Source of the DNA: Arcuatula senhousia
Lineage: Eukaryota; Mollusca; Bivalvia; Mytilida; Mytilidae
NCBI GenBank assembly: GCA_963971305.1
Contig: OZ020317.1
Span: forward strand, 13,100,001-13,164,000
DNA length: 64,000 bases
Direction of reading: 5' to 3'
Shown here piece after piece: positions 30,276-42,323 of this stretch. The first letter of the stretch is position 1. The number at the start of each line of letters is the position of its first letter. The notes below the pieces were generated by a model. The model searched no databases. It was not told the origin of the DNA and saw only the letters and a list, made by a program, of their open reading frames with translations. The position numbers were made by a program, and so were the translations under genes.

Positions 30276-31202
30276 TCATGGAAAAATAAATTTCAAACAG
30301 GAAAATGACATGCAAGTTAAACAATACAATGTATAAAATCTACCAAGCTCTGACTTTGATGAGATATTGCATGCCGTTTTTTTAAGTCCTAAAATCGATT
30401 TGCAATATCTGTTGTGTATTTTTTCAAATGAGGATCTATCTGCCAGAGTCAGAGTATCACAAATATTACCATTTCTACTGGCTCTATCTTTTGCTCTAGC
30501 TATAGGCAGATATTCCTCCATAAACCATATTTCACAGTTATATAATAAAATTGGTCTAATTAATAGATCGAAAAGTTTGCATGAGAGGTTTACGGGAAGA
30601 GACTGAAAATTAGAAAAGCTGCTCTTGACAGCAAACAGTGCCTTAAGTCCCTTTTTTGTTAATTCCTGTATAGACCTTTTAAATTTACCTTTATTGTCAA
30701 TAATATTACCTAAGAAATTGTATTCAGTAGACTCTGTTATTACCTGTTTTTTATAGTAAAATGAGGGTTCTTTATCATATTTATTTTGAAAGATCACTAC
30801 CTTAGTTTTCTTAACATTGACTGTTAGTTGCCAATCTTTACAGTAAGCTTCTAATTTATTTAATGCTGTTTGAAGACCTTTGTGGGTACTAGACACCAAA
30901 ACTAGATCATCAGCAAAACTAAGACTAGATATAAATGAATCATTTAGCTCCAAAGGATCACAAGAGTTGTCAAAAATTTTATGCAAATCGTTTATGTAGC
31001 AATTAAACAGAGAGGGGCTTAGGCTGTCACCTTGTTTCACTCCCCTCTCAAGATTAAAAAAGTGTGTGTATTCATTATTCACTTTGACAGCAGACTGGCA
31101 CAGGTTATACATGTTGTCTATTATTTCATAGAATTTACACCTTGCTTCCAAAATTTTTGAAGAATGTGAATTAGATATCACAGAATTTGAGAATTTGGAC
31201 AA
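30276..31202 (-). pseudogene. LINE reverse transcriptase fragment (inverted 5' part)
   Basis: Open for 308 residues. Reverse-transcriptase motifs in order: GVKQGDSLSPSLFNCYINDL (residues 54-73), SFADDLVLVSS (95-105, catalytic F-A-D-D), LTVNVKKTK (about 125-133), FLGNIIDNKG and a thumb/connection region with LYNCEIW. The first palm motif is missing because the copy starts inside the domain at the inversion joint; the last ~19 residues (after KSELGR) are probably flanking DNA read in frame. Enzymatically dead as it stands, but free of stops, so the insertion is not very old. The clade is not clear. Confidence 0.8.
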
Positions 31203-31860
31203 ACCCTTTTTGAAAATTAAAAATAAATTAAAAAGTAATTTTAAACAAAAAATAGAAGATAACTACAAAAATATAATAATGCAGAAATTAGCCAGCTTGA
31301 CCGATGATTCTAAATTATTTTTATACAAACAATTAAAGACTGAATTTGGTTTAGAACAATATTTATTAAAAGAAACAAGTTTTAAAAACAGACAATTAAT
31401 AACACAATTAAGAGTCAGCGACCACAAATTAAATATAGAATTAGGAAGATACAGAAATATTAAAAGAGAAAATAGACTGTGCTCTGTATGTGAAGTTGTT
31501 GAAGATGAATATCATTTTCTTCTGTATTGTAACAATAACAAACAATTAAGACAATCTATGTTTAATAAATTAAATTTAAATCAAAACATCGACTTAAATA
31601 ATAAAATTATACATATGCAACGAATTTTGAATCCCGATATAGAACTGATTCCAATTGTATGCGACTTTATAAAGCAGTCACTGGTACTACGAAAATAGGG
31701 TCCACATTGGTCAAAATGTTCTCAAATCTATAACTCCATAATTATGTTAATATTCTGTATACTCTGTTGTTTTCTGTATATGTTTTGTATTTTACATGTT
31801 TTTGTTTTTGCTTTGACCCATATGGGTGTATTTTGCAAATAAAGATTATCTATAAAAAGT
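30340..31860 (+). mobile_element. 5'-inverted (twin-primed) non-LTR retrotransposon insertion
   Basis: The right segment (31195-31860) reads in the plus direction: C-terminal coding end, stop at 31698, short 3'UTR and AATAAAGATTATCT (about 31838-31851). The left segment (31202 to about 30340) reads in the minus direction and encodes the upstream reverse-transcriptase domain of the same kind of element. The two abut at ~31195. Inverted 5' part joined to sense 3' part is the signature of twin priming during LINE integration. Target duplication not identified. Confidence 0.75.
31195..31698 (+). pseudogene. LINE C-terminal fragment (sense 3' part)
   Basis: Open for ~167 residues to TAG at 31696-31698. 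Contains LELGRYRN-like and RLCSVCEVVEDEYHFLLYC (about residues 97-115), a C-x2-C..H..C-type motif found at the end of many LINE ORF2 proteins. No real start: the apparent ATG-like start lies in the inversion joint. Belongs to the same insertion as 30276-31202; an estimated several tens of residues between the two parts were lost at the joint. Confidence 0.75.
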
Positions 31861-31925
31861 CTTTTAAGATAACATTATGATTATCATGGGTACAGATGTA
31901 CTACATGTATCAACAAGTAGACTGA

Positions 31926-32092
31926 CAGGGGCGGATCCAGAAATTTTTGAAAGGGGGGGTCCACATACTGGGTTCTGTGGGTCAAAGGGGGGTTCCAGAC
32001 CAATTTTGCTGAAAATCTACACAAAAATTAAAAAATTTCGGAGGAAAGGGGGGGGTTCCGACCCCCAAAACCACCCTCTGGATCCGCCACTG
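31926..32092. mobile_element. MITE with CAGGGGCGGATCC termini and 6-bp duplication
   Basis: Ends CAGGGGCGGATCCAG / CTGGATCCGCCACTG, with GACTGA directly on both sides (31920-31925, 32093-32098). Polypurine GGGGGGGTTCC stretches inside. Same family as 7268-7436. Confidence 0.7.
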
Positions 32093-32318
32093 GACTGACA
32101 TATATGTATATATAGTTACATTTATACATTATATATGAAAACAATACAATATACATATGCATGTCTAGATAGAATGCTTTTGTCAATTTTTAGCATACAA
32201 CTGTACATGTGCACCACAGGAAAATTGCAACATATGTCAAACACATGCTTGTAAAACCAAAATCTTATCAACATACAATGATGTATGTTAACTTTGATTT
32301 TGGTGCAGATATTGTAAA

Positions 32319-32532
32319 TACTGTAAGTGGATTCATTTAATTTCGTGGGTACCAAATTTCATAGTTTGATGAAAATTCATAGGTTCAAGGATTCATAAGT
32401 TAATCATGTTCATGGTTCTGAAGTCTGCAGCATAAAGATCAAATGTTATATTTCTTTTTCATTGGGTATCAAATCTTGTGTGTCAGGGCCTGTGAAAATT
32501 GATACTTCACAAATAATAATGAAACTACAGTA
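32319..32532. mobile_element. MITE of the TACTGTGGATTCATT family, uninterrupted copy
   Basis: TACTGTAAGTGGATTCATTT at the left, AATAATAATGAAACTACAGTA at the right, GTGGGTACCAAATTTC and GGGTATCAAATCTTG inside. 214 bp. Serves as the reference for the split copies at 20979 and 23557. Confidence 0.65.
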
Positions 32533-32633
32533 TACATTTGTACATGAAAAATAATTTTAAGTGAATTGCCAGTGCATAACTCACATTTTTAATTTTCAAA
32601 TCTTTGCAAGCAAATGGTTATCATTATAATATT

Positions 32634-32843
32634 ACTGTAAACCGGGAAATTTTCGCGGTTGTTTTATTTTCACGATTTTCGCGATGATGTTGATAGCGGG
32701 AAAATTAAACGGCACGAATAAACTTGTCTTCTATTGTAGTCTATGGACAATAACATTTCAGCGCGAATTTAAAACTTTGTGAACTAAAATTCAGTCGTCA
32801 TACCGCAAAAATAAGATGGCGCGAAAATTTCCTGGCTTACAGT
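32634..32843. mobile_element. 210-bp MITE, TACTGTAA ends (mariner-like)
   Basis: Inverted ends ACTGTAAACCGGGAAATTTT / AAATTTCCTGGCTTACAGT with CGCG next to each, flanked by TA. The interior is CpG-rich for the region (GGGAAAATTAAACGGCACG). Consistent with a Tc1/mariner-type target. Confidence 0.65.
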
Positions 32844-32999
32844 ATATTGGGCACAAACTGTAAAGTGAACATACATATCAGATAAACATTAAAACTGTAT
32901 ATGTTTTATATATGTTGCAATTTCTCCATCATATATAAAGCCATTATCATGATTATATAAAGGCAGATCAAGAAGGCCTACTGAGCAAAGTCAATTTGA

Positions 33000-33861
33000 A
33001 GGCTTTTGCTCACAGGATATCTTTAATAAGATCATGCATGTTCATCTGACCCACCAGATATTAGTCCAGCAAATTTTTTAACAAATCTTCGCTCAAAAGA
33101 CGCATGGACTAACCAGTATAAGTTAATTTTTGTTAAAAGTGGAAAAGTGACTTTTCCAGATGTTAAAATAATTCCAATTTTAATAACCACTTTGATCTAA
33201 TGAAAAATCTGTACATGTAGATAGCTATAGAAGATTGTCTGTGTATGTGCAAAATTATTGTATTATGAATAAGAAACACAGAAAAAACTGATCCCTGCAT
33301 TGAACAAATACACTATCTGTTTTTAATATTCTCAATCATTAAATGTTCCAAAAACTGACCTGATAAATGCATAATTCACTTAAATACAATTTTTCAAATA
33401 TTTCCTCTTACGATTGGAAAGATCCTACAACTTTTCCATATTACAAACGTAATATCAAGAGTACCCAATGTTTACATTCTATTCAAAAGTACTTGTCGAT
33501 GTCCTTGATCAAACCATTCAGAATGGTAACACAAAAACAAATAATTCCTATGTCCTAATCCACTTTAAATCTGCCGAAACATTTAAAATTTTTAAAAATT
33601 TAATATGGACGAGTTGATTTAGGTTTTTGGGTCTTTAAATAGCCGTAAAAATCCTATTGAATACATGACAATGATATGCCTAGTACCAGATGGCATATTG
33701 ACTATAGTACATTGACCTTTTCCATTATCATGATTTTATTTTATAATAGTTAGTTAATGTCACTGTTCCATGGAAGGCTTTAAGTAGTCAGAATGGAATC
33801 TGCTACATGTACATGTACATGGACTTAAGTGATACATGTATCTGTCTAAACCTTGTAACAA
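33000..33861. other. No gene seen
   Basis: AT-rich unique-looking DNA with ACATGTACATGTACATG at 33804-33820. Short open frames only. Confidence 0.45.
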
Positions 33862-34178
33862 GTGCCTGAAATGACCACTCGCCCACCCACCAAATGCAAG
33901 TACATTTTTGGTTGGGCCAGTAAAATTCAGACATTTTGAAATGTGGTGGAACTGCCTTTTTGTCCATCAGAATTTGCTGAGTTCCAGCAAAATATCTTAC
34001 AAATTATAACACTTAGATAAAAAGCAAATATTGATTTATATCTTGAGGTCCGGCAAACCCAAAACATATTTCAAAACCTCTGAAAATTCAGGAAAAGTTT
34101 TTTTACTCATATCAGGACACTGGCCCAAAAATGTTATTTAATTTTGGACATCAAATTGGGTTTTCCCATTTCAGGCAC
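33862..34178. mobile_element. hAT-like MITE with AGTGCCTGAAATG ends
   Basis: Left AGTGCCTGAAATGACC and right CCATTTCAGGCACT are inverted repeats; the interior holds facing GGGCCAG / CTGGCCC blocks. No clear duplication at the flanks. 317 bp. Confidence 0.55.
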
Positions 34179-35062
34179 TGCTAACAGAAGCCCCTTGGAA
34201 CTGAAGAATATAATTGCCATAGTAACGTGTCTGTTTTCTACTGACCTTTACTAAGGTTAAAAATACAAAGAACAAGAATGGTTCAAAAGACATGACTCTC
34301 AATATGAAAGACTGACAAACACTATGCTTCTTTAAGCAGGACAATGGTCATAATTGGTTGGTTTAAACAGATTTTAGGTTTATTCAGGATTTTGATTAGA
34401 CAAGTTTCTCTGAATGTACATGGATAAATCTGCATTTTAAGTGCAGTCTTTGACATTAGCCTCAAGTCGGAAGGACCTGGCAAGCCTACTACAATTTCTT
34501 CAATCAAGTTACTTTTGGAACAATGGATAACATTTAATCAATTCTTATCTATTGAAAAAATGTCAATACAGTCGCACATGCATTCAAGATCTCATAACTA
34601 ATTACAAAATTCAAATCCAGAGGTCAGATGCATCTGGGCAACCAGTCCTAACACTCCAAAAATCAATTACAGAACTAACTATAGTTAATAAAAAGACTAA
34701 TTAATTACTGTATACAGTAATTCAATGATATTCTAGTGCATAACAATATTGAGAGAAAGTTAGGATTTTTACACCTTTTTTCATCACACACAAGTCATAA
34801 GGGCAAGCATCCTAATTGTTGAATCATAACCCCTATATGTCAAAATATGAATTGAGAAAATAGGAAACCTGTTAAAGTGGGACTCATTGAGTACTAGCTG
34901 GTACATATATCTAAACCACTTGGCAACTTGGATTTTTTAAATTTACGTTTATATTGTCCTGGTATTGTAGGTTGTGTCGCGTACACTTATTCCACATCTC
35001 ATTTTCTTCTAAGGCAACCTTTTACTGGTGAGCAAGAATCATGACAAAATCAGGAGGAGTTA

Positions 35063-35525
35063 TAGGCTGAAAAACTTAAGCCCTTCCAAAATGTTAGTAA
35101 GATTTACATGAAATTTTATTATGAGAATCCAACAATGATGCATGTACATTTTTGTTCTTGTATACTCATAATAGTATTCAGACTTAAAAAAAAATGTGGA
35201 TGGTTGAACAGAGTGAAAACTAAATTGCTTCCACATCCCAAATGTCAATGTATATGGGGGTTCTGATTAATTCACACTCTGCAAATCAATGATGCCTGTA
35301 CATTTTTGTTGTTGAAAAATTTCAGATATATATATACCCATAGTTTTCAATCTGTTCCTCCATCTGCAAATTTTTTTTTAATTCTGTGAACTGTTTTGGG
35401 TATATATAGATCTGAAATTTTGCAACAACAAAAATGTACATGCATCATTGTAGGATTCTCATAATAAAATTTCATGTAAATCTGACTTATATTTTGGAAA
35501 AGCTTAAGTTTTTCAGCCTATAAAT
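35063..35525. repeat. Inverted repeat with ~105-bp arms
   Basis: TATAGGCTGAAAAACTTAAG..ACATGAAATTTTATTATGAGAATCC..ATGATGCATGTACATTTTTG (35063-35165) recurs in reverse at 35420-35525. A second, inner inverted pair TTTCAGATATATATATACCC / GGGTATATATAGATCTGAAA (35325-35345, 35398-35418) makes a long cruciform-prone stretch. Confidence 0.65.
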
Positions 35526-36164
35526 CAAACATATACAATTACATGCATATGCATTATTAGTCCAGATACATGCATTTCAGTTGAAGAGATGAATGTGAGA
35601 CCACACAAAGAAATTAATTAACAAACCACTAATTAATTACACTTCAGAACAATTAGATACATGTACAATATATATACAATTACAGATAATTGCCATGCCC
35701 GAGTTGGCTTCCGCCTCATAAAAAATCCATAACATTGCACAACCTTGGCAGGCTATACTATTGTTTGACTGTTCTTTTCATTATCAGGTTAACAAATTAT
35801 AAATCAATTACCACCTATGTATAATCAGGAGTCTTCTTCTATTGCTAGTAGCTATCAAATGCAAATTCAAAGATAATAAAATTTGTAGGGCTGGAGAATA
35901 TCAGAATACAATGTACAAATTAATGATATGCAATTAACATGTAACCAAAATCCAATTTTTTTGTTTTTTTTTTTTTTTTGGGGGGGGGGGGAGGGGGACA
36001 AATTATAAATCAATTTACAACCTTTGCCTTATCAGGACTCTTCTTTTTTATATTCAAGACTATTGCTAGTAGCTTTCCACCACAGATTCAAATATCATCA
36101 AACTACATGTATCAAAAAGACAAATGCCATTCAAAGATGCATGTATATGTAATACATGATATAT

Positions 36165-36535
36165 AGGTTTATTTCAGGACTCCTGGATTTGAATTATATG
36201 CATTTTATTTACACCTTGGGCTGATATCAGAATGGTGAGCAACTGAGCGTCTACACATGCACCTGCCTTGTTGAGGGCTGCTGGTGATTTACCATTGTGG
36301 TTTTTATAAATTAATGCTTATTATGTCATGTACAAGACTGTGTCAAGTATGTGAGCTGTGTCATGTACGAGGCTGTGTCATGTAAGAGGCTGTGTCATGT
36401 ATGTGAGCTGTGTCATGTACGTGAGCTGTGTCATGTACAAGGCTGTGTCATCTACATGTATGTGAGCTGTGTCTGTCATGTACGAGGCTGTGTCATGTAC
36501 ACTTATTTCACATATCATTATTTTCTATCTTTAAA
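36165..36535 (+). repeat. Dispersed repeat I copy with an expanded minisatellite
   Basis: GATTTGAATTATATGCAT, GAGGGCTGCTGGTGATTTACC and ATTGTGGTTTTTATAAATT follow the order seen at 12850-12970; the tail TGTACACTTATTTCACAT ends at about 36512. Between them the short TGTGTCGCGTACA-like segment has been amplified (36330-36500). Confidence 0.6.
36330..36500 (+). repeat. 17-18-bp minisatellite, ~9 copies
   Basis: Units of the form CTGTGTCATGTACGAGG or CTGTGTCATGTATGTGAG in irregular order. The two open frames here (Cys/His-rich) are products of the repeat. The unit equals a segment of repeat I's own tail (GGCTGTGTCGCGTACAC). Confidence 0.75.
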
Positions 36536-37050
36536 AGGAGAAATGGTTTCATGAAAATTTATAACACAGATAAGTTTGGTTATATAATTAAAAATACCCA
36601 GAATACAATCATGCAAGTCGTAATGAGTCAATGGAATTTTATTACTTCTTTTAATTTTCGTAAGACATTAATGACACAAATCCTCACCTTATTTTTTCTA
36701 TTAGAATACAAGTACTTAAGGTACATATCTGAGACCAAGAAATCTTTAAAAATCTTTTGTAACACATTTCCAATCTACTCAACTCTAGAGTATATATACA
36801 AATATGTAAATCATGCATGCATACAGGACCAAGTTATTTGATCACTTATTTTGTAAGTTTAACATACACAGTTGTTAAACTTCGTTAGCTTTTAAGGTCA
36901 ATGACCTGATTTTCACTTACAAATGTATATGCACATTAAATTAGGCCCCCAAAAAATTTGTGTGCTTAGAGTAACCGGACCCTACCTCATAATTTTATGC
37001 CTTTCCTAAAGTTTTTTTGTCTATTTAATTACAAGGACTGTTAAAGTCTA

Positions 37051-37348
37051 AGATGTTCCCCATAACTCCAATGTACATTTGTGCAAAAAAAAAAACCCTT
37101 TCCATTGAACCTACCCTACCATGTTACCCCAAAACACACAATTATCAAATTTTTTTGGCCATAAAGAGTTTTTTAAAGTAAGAAAAACATACATTCACAA
37201 GATGTCATGTAAACAGTTACTGTATTATCTCGTCTGGGTCCAAATCTAAATTTGATAATTGTGTGTTTGGGGTAACATGGTAGGGTAGGTTCAATGAAAA
37301 GGGTTTTTTTTTTGGCACAAATGTACATTGGAGTTATGGGGAACATCT
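37051..37348. mobile_element. Foldback element with ~100-bp arms
   Basis: AGATGTTCCCCATAACTCCA..ACCCTACCATGTTACCCC..ACAATTATCAAATTT (37051-37152) is mirrored at 37243-37348 with few mismatches; the loop is ~90 bases. Flanking duplication not found. A related unpaired segment (ACCCTACCT..ATGCCTT) is at 36975-37010 and 41000-41030. Confidence 0.65.
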
Positions 37349-39098
37349 ACACAGGCAAAATGTTGACTGCATTTAACATGTGTCTGGCGAATGTTAAATG
37401 CATGTCATCTGACGCATATTAAATTGGCGTTTCTAACCGCGTACGTCTGACGCACGTTAAAAATCTATCTTGGCAATATTTTTATTGTTACAGAATTCTA
37501 TAAAATTAGGACAAAAATCCTCTGGTCCCACTCACTCAGATCAGGATCAGACCTACATGTACATTTGTAGCAGTGAAATAACACAGTATAAGACATTTGT
37601 TCCTGGTTCATGTTACATTGTACATGTTCATGTAGCTGCAGTTTGTTGCTCTTTATGGTCCTTTTGATATTTCTTTATTTTATGGTCTGCCAAATCAGAA
37701 AATTTCCAAAAGGACCATTAAGAGCAGCCCTAATAGTGAAACTTGATATTTGGTAGACACTTTGGCTACTAGTATGAAAATTTAGGAAGCCATTTAGAAA
37801 TTTTAGTGGTCAAACATATGTACATGTATGAATGCATGATTTTGCCAAAATTTGACTGGCCAGCAGGCCACCAAGTCCAAAGTTTTGGTAGCCATTTTGA
37901 AAATTTAGTAGCCTGCAGCCTCCATTTACTCGACAAAAGTGAGGGCTGAAGTGCTACATGTACATCAATGTACATGGTACATGGAACTGCAACTAGGTTC
38001 TCGTGGTTCAAATATAGAAAGAATTTCTGTCAGTATAAAACAGCAACCACTGTTTAATCACCTTACCCAGTCTAAACCTATTAATATTCATTCTTCATTT
38101 TATCTCAGGTCATCACAGGATATGATCTAAATATATGTAGAATCATGATAAAAGGTTTGAGAACATACTAAGCTAGCTATGGTGGAATCAATATACCATT
38201 GTACATGTACATCAATCAGTTTAAAAGCTTATAACAGGGGTTTATTTGTCTGAGCTCTATCACAACTGGTTTCTGATCTCATCATTTGGTGCATCCACCC
38301 ATACTTTAGCCCCTGTCAGGAAGGGGGTGAATGACCCAAAATTTATGAATCTCTTGTTGTTTTATATTTTTTTAATTCTAAACCTTTCAGTTGCTAGGTT
38401 TCTGGCAAGTGGGTGCAGGGAGAAACTGGGAGGGGAACCCAAGTTGAAATTTTTTTCTGAAAATGGATGGGTGTGATGTGGCATGCAGGAATCGCTTACC
38501 GGTACTCTTCTGGAGTGCCTTGGTTCACTCTTTTTGCGACTTGAGTTTGGGTTGTTGATTTTGTGTTTAATTTCATGAATATCAAAATTTTTCAAGCTGA
38601 CGACAAATTTCCTACATATACATGTACAATGAACAACCATGACAACTGACAAACATGACTGAAATATTTAAATGAGTTTGAAATAACAGGTTGTTTTTAT
38701 GTACATGTAGCTTCTTGTTTTTGGGCAAGAGACCTTAATCTTTATATACAAAAAATAATTGGACATCTATTGGGACATTGAATTAAATATATTTGTAAAC
38801 AACATCTATATACATGTAGAGGCAGAAAAGAAATGAGTTATCTTTCTTAGACCAGAATATTTCTTCATTTTCAAATTTTGAAAATTTACAAAGTGGTAAA
38901 TCTTCAATCATGTTTTTGGAATCATCCTGAAAATTGAACTAGACCTGAATTTTATTGTACTCAACAGCTGTTCAAAATATCATTAAAATCCCTTGATGCG
39001 TTTTCAAGTTACAGATTTATGATTTCCGACATGTCGGATTGGGACAATAGTAGTTATAAGTCCCTGGGCGTACTGTTTCATCCAGAAACCTTCAGAGG
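37349..39098. other. No gene seen; minor repeats
   Basis: 37365-37450 carries TTTAACATGTGTCTGGCG / CGAATGTTAAATGCATGTCATCTGACGC-like alternations with CpGs. 37730-37920 repeats GGTAGCCATTTTGAAAATTTAG-like text twice. The frames at 37.8-38.6 kb have no domains. Confidence 0.4.
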
Positions 39099-39175
39099 AC
39101 AGACAGACGAAGGGACAGACACCAAAGAAACTGAGGGTACATCATAATACCTCGCCACTTCGTGTGACGTGGTAT
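39099..39175 (+). repeat. Hairpin terminus of a Helentron/pearl-like element
   Basis: GACAGACAGACGAAGGGACA followed by hairpin ATACCtcgCCAC/GTGtgacGTGGTAT (39147-39175). The left end of the element was not found, so this is a 3' fragment or a decayed copy. Confidence 0.5.
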
Positions 39176-39689
39176 AACAATACAATGTACAGTAGAATCA
39201 ACAGATTTTATTCATGGTATCCTGATACATGTATTTCAGACAATTTTCAACATATTCAGTAAATGATTCTTAATAATTTGTTAATCTGATTAAAAGTACA
39301 TTTTGTACAGTGTCCATGATCATCATTCTTCTATTTAAAAAAAAACACCTACATTTTTGTATCATGATCACTCTGACAACAAATACAATTGAGAAGTAAT
39401 TCATGCAAGTCCCTAATCAAAAGTCTCAGTTTTTATCATACATGTACATTAATTGTCTTAAATACATTTGTACGTTAGATATCTTAACTTTAACAGTGGA
39501 AGAAATGCTTCAAACATTTTACTTCATCTTCAAAAATACATGTAGGTAAGGAAACAGAACCAAACCATGTACATGTATACCATTATTTTCTTAGGCATCA
39601 AGCATTTTGCTAGTTTTCATTAGCAATATTGAGTTTATGATAAATCTGATTTATAGATTTATAAGTCAATAATTGCTGACTTTGATCAC

Positions 39690-39747
39690 AGATCGGACAG
39701 ACCAGTCAAAAACATTATACCCTTCACAACTTTGTTGCGTGGGGTAA
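39690..39747 (+). repeat. Hairpin terminus, second type
   Basis: CGGACAGACCAG then hairpin TACCCttcaCAAC/GTTGcgtgGGGTA (39718-39746). Resembles 39099-39175 in plan but differs in sequence; only the right end is recognisable. Confidence 0.5.
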
Positions 39748-40732
39748 AATAAATACTGCTTTGTTGTTTTTTAACCATGGAATATTAAATTCTGGAAATA
39801 TTTCTACACTTGCAAGAAATTTCAATCAATTGAAGTATTTACCATTTACATGTATAAAGATATTACTGTTTTCCAAATCCCACAAATGCCTTTGCACAAG
39901 TCTATGGGGCAGCAAACCAGTTTGCCCTGCAAACTGTTAAAGTCACGTAATAATTTCTGTCTAATTGATGGGTTTTTGTAGGAAAAGCAATGAACTCATA
40001 AATGACGTACATTGTATTAGTTTTCATACTGAATATATACATTTTTGTTTGTACGAAAATGCACATGAAGTTGTGGAAAGGGACTTAAGGTTCATCTTTA
40101 CACTTTGGAAAAAATGACTGGGAGGTGTAAACTTGATCCGTTTTGCCGGAGCATTTTCTTTGCATTTTTCCGTTCACCCAAATATAGCCAAATATCAAAA
40201 TATCAAAATATCCGGTCAAAATTTAATGGCCTCCACGTGCAAGGTAGTTCTATTATTGATGTTATTAAATCTACTCACAATCGGTTTTATGGAAGGTTAT
40301 TAAGGGGTAATTCATGCTTTATTTAAGGTACAATTTGAACGGAAAGAAAATGAATAGGGAAAACAATAAGATTTATCTTGTAAAATAGAAGGGAAAATGA
40401 TGGGCAATTTTTATACATGTAGCTAGACCCTGCTACACTTTATTTTATATTTCTATGTGTAGTTTAAGTTGTACATAGACTAGAAAAATAGGTAAAAAAA
40501 ACTACCATTTTTTTCGAAGTGTAACCATGAACCTTAATATAAGTTTTGTGAGATATTAAAAAACTGCATACATTTGACATGTACATGTATAATTACGTGT
40601 ATGACCTATATTTTATTTTCTTATTGAGAAACATCACTAAAAGAATAAAAAGAAAGACCTTTACACAATCTTAAACTTACTTTATGAAAATTTCATTTAA
40701 AATGTTTAAAGGACTTGAACATGCATGATGAA

Positions 40733-42323
40733 CAGGCCTGGGGTCAATAACAATGCAAAGTAATGCATGGCATTACCATTACTTTACTAATTTTGTCATT
40801 ACATTTCATTACCATTACTTTTTTTCTCCTCTGTAATGCATTACATTACCATTACTTTGCTTGTGTAATGCATTGCATTACACATTACATTTTGATTAAA
40901 TATTTATAGGTAGGTGCATCTTTTTGTACTTCTAATAGGTCATTTGCAAAAGACACTATTATTTTGTTCAGCCAAAAAAAATGTGTGTTTCCGGTTACCC
41001 AACCCTACCTATTTTTCGATGCCTTCCCTAGCTTATTAAACATTTTTATTGCCATTTTTGCTTAAACACCGTTAAACTTTAATTCCACTCTCCATTTACT
41101 CAAGGTAAAAAATTGTGAAAAAAATTTAAAATAAACCTAGTACCTACCTACCTACCTAATATTTCAGACATGTAAAAAGATGTAATAGGAAACACACATA
41201 TTGTTTTGTTTGGCTTTCTGTATAGTGTATACAATATTTTGAAATTATTTATGTATCTAACGTGTAATGGTTATGACACAGGCACTTGCTTCTATCAATA
41301 AGAGGGGGGGCGACTTTATATAAAATAAAAAGACTTGTGTATATAGTCGACCCCCTTATTGATAGAAACAAGTGTCTGTGGGTTATGACATATTTAAATA
41401 TGAATCAGTAAAACATTTAAAAAGTAAATATCACAATTCTTTGCAAAGATATATGGATTTGAAATTACAGAGAATATATATTGTCAATCCACTTTGTACT
41501 AAACAGTGGTACAAATGGTCACAATCTGTAAACTAACAGATTTAACATGATTTAAATTACTGTAGATTGGTTACAAATGACCATGTATTGAAAATAATTA
41601 TCATGATTATAAAAATAATATTATAGTTTTTTTTTCAATTTTGAAACCCTGTTGAATAGAATTAGAAAAAAGTAATTTCTGCAAGTCCACTATAATCAGG
41701 CAAGTCATTTTTGTTTTTACAAATAATTTATATTTAAGACTTAATCCCTTGGTCTTTTTGTCCTTTCATAAAATGTGACCCCAATTAGTGAAAACATCTA
41801 ATTGTTATAAAAGCAAATTAGTACAATAAAAATGTCACTGTACATGTATATGCCTTAAGACAACTTAATCAGCAAACATCAAAAAGGTGATTTCAATAAA
41901 GCTATTTTAAGGATATTTTTTTTATTTTAGGGTCTTTTTCTTACTTTGATATAGACATACATAGTGTCATGTTGCTAAATAAATAAAAGTACATGTAAAA
42001 ATACATAAGTATATAATATTATTGGATTACACATGTTAAGGGGTAATTGACAAAATTCTGTTTTTAATTAAATCAGACTATTTTTTAATAAAATTTTTGA
42101 ATTAGAAAATATAATAATTTTTCTGTCACACAAAATAAGAAAAAAAGAAATGCAATGTAATGCAATGTAATGGGTGCATTACACAATTTTTGACCTAAGT
42201 AATGCATTACATTACATTACATGTAATGCAGAAATTGTGCATTACACATTACTTTGCATTACTGACAAAAAATGTAATGATTACAATGCATTTGCATTAC
42301 GCATTTGCATTACCCCAGGCCTG
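40733..42323. mobile_element. hAT non-autonomous element with 8-bp target duplication
   Basis: Terminal inverted repeats CAGGCCTGGGGT / ACCCCAGGCCTG, flanked by a perfect 8-bp duplication ATGATGAA (40725-40732, 42324-42331). Subterminal regions are filled with GTAATGCATTACATTAC-type words on both sides (40740-40890, 42145-42305), probable transposase-binding repeats. 1,591 bp with no transposase ORF. It contains a separate 102-bp hairpin insertion at 41279-41380. Confidence 0.85.
41279..41380. mobile_element. 102-bp hairpin MITE with 10-bp duplication, nested in the hAT element
   Basis: Almost the whole insertion is a palindrome: CACTTG.TTCTATCAATAAG..GGGG..CGACT and its mirror. Perfect 10-bp direct repeat GGTTATGACA on both sides (41269-41278, 41381-41390), the length expected for Mutator-like elements. 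Confidence 0.8.

Noticed and set aside
36351..36841. Cys/His-rich frames that look like a zinc-binding peptide
   Set aside because: Cys and His come from the CTGTGTCATGTA minisatellite.
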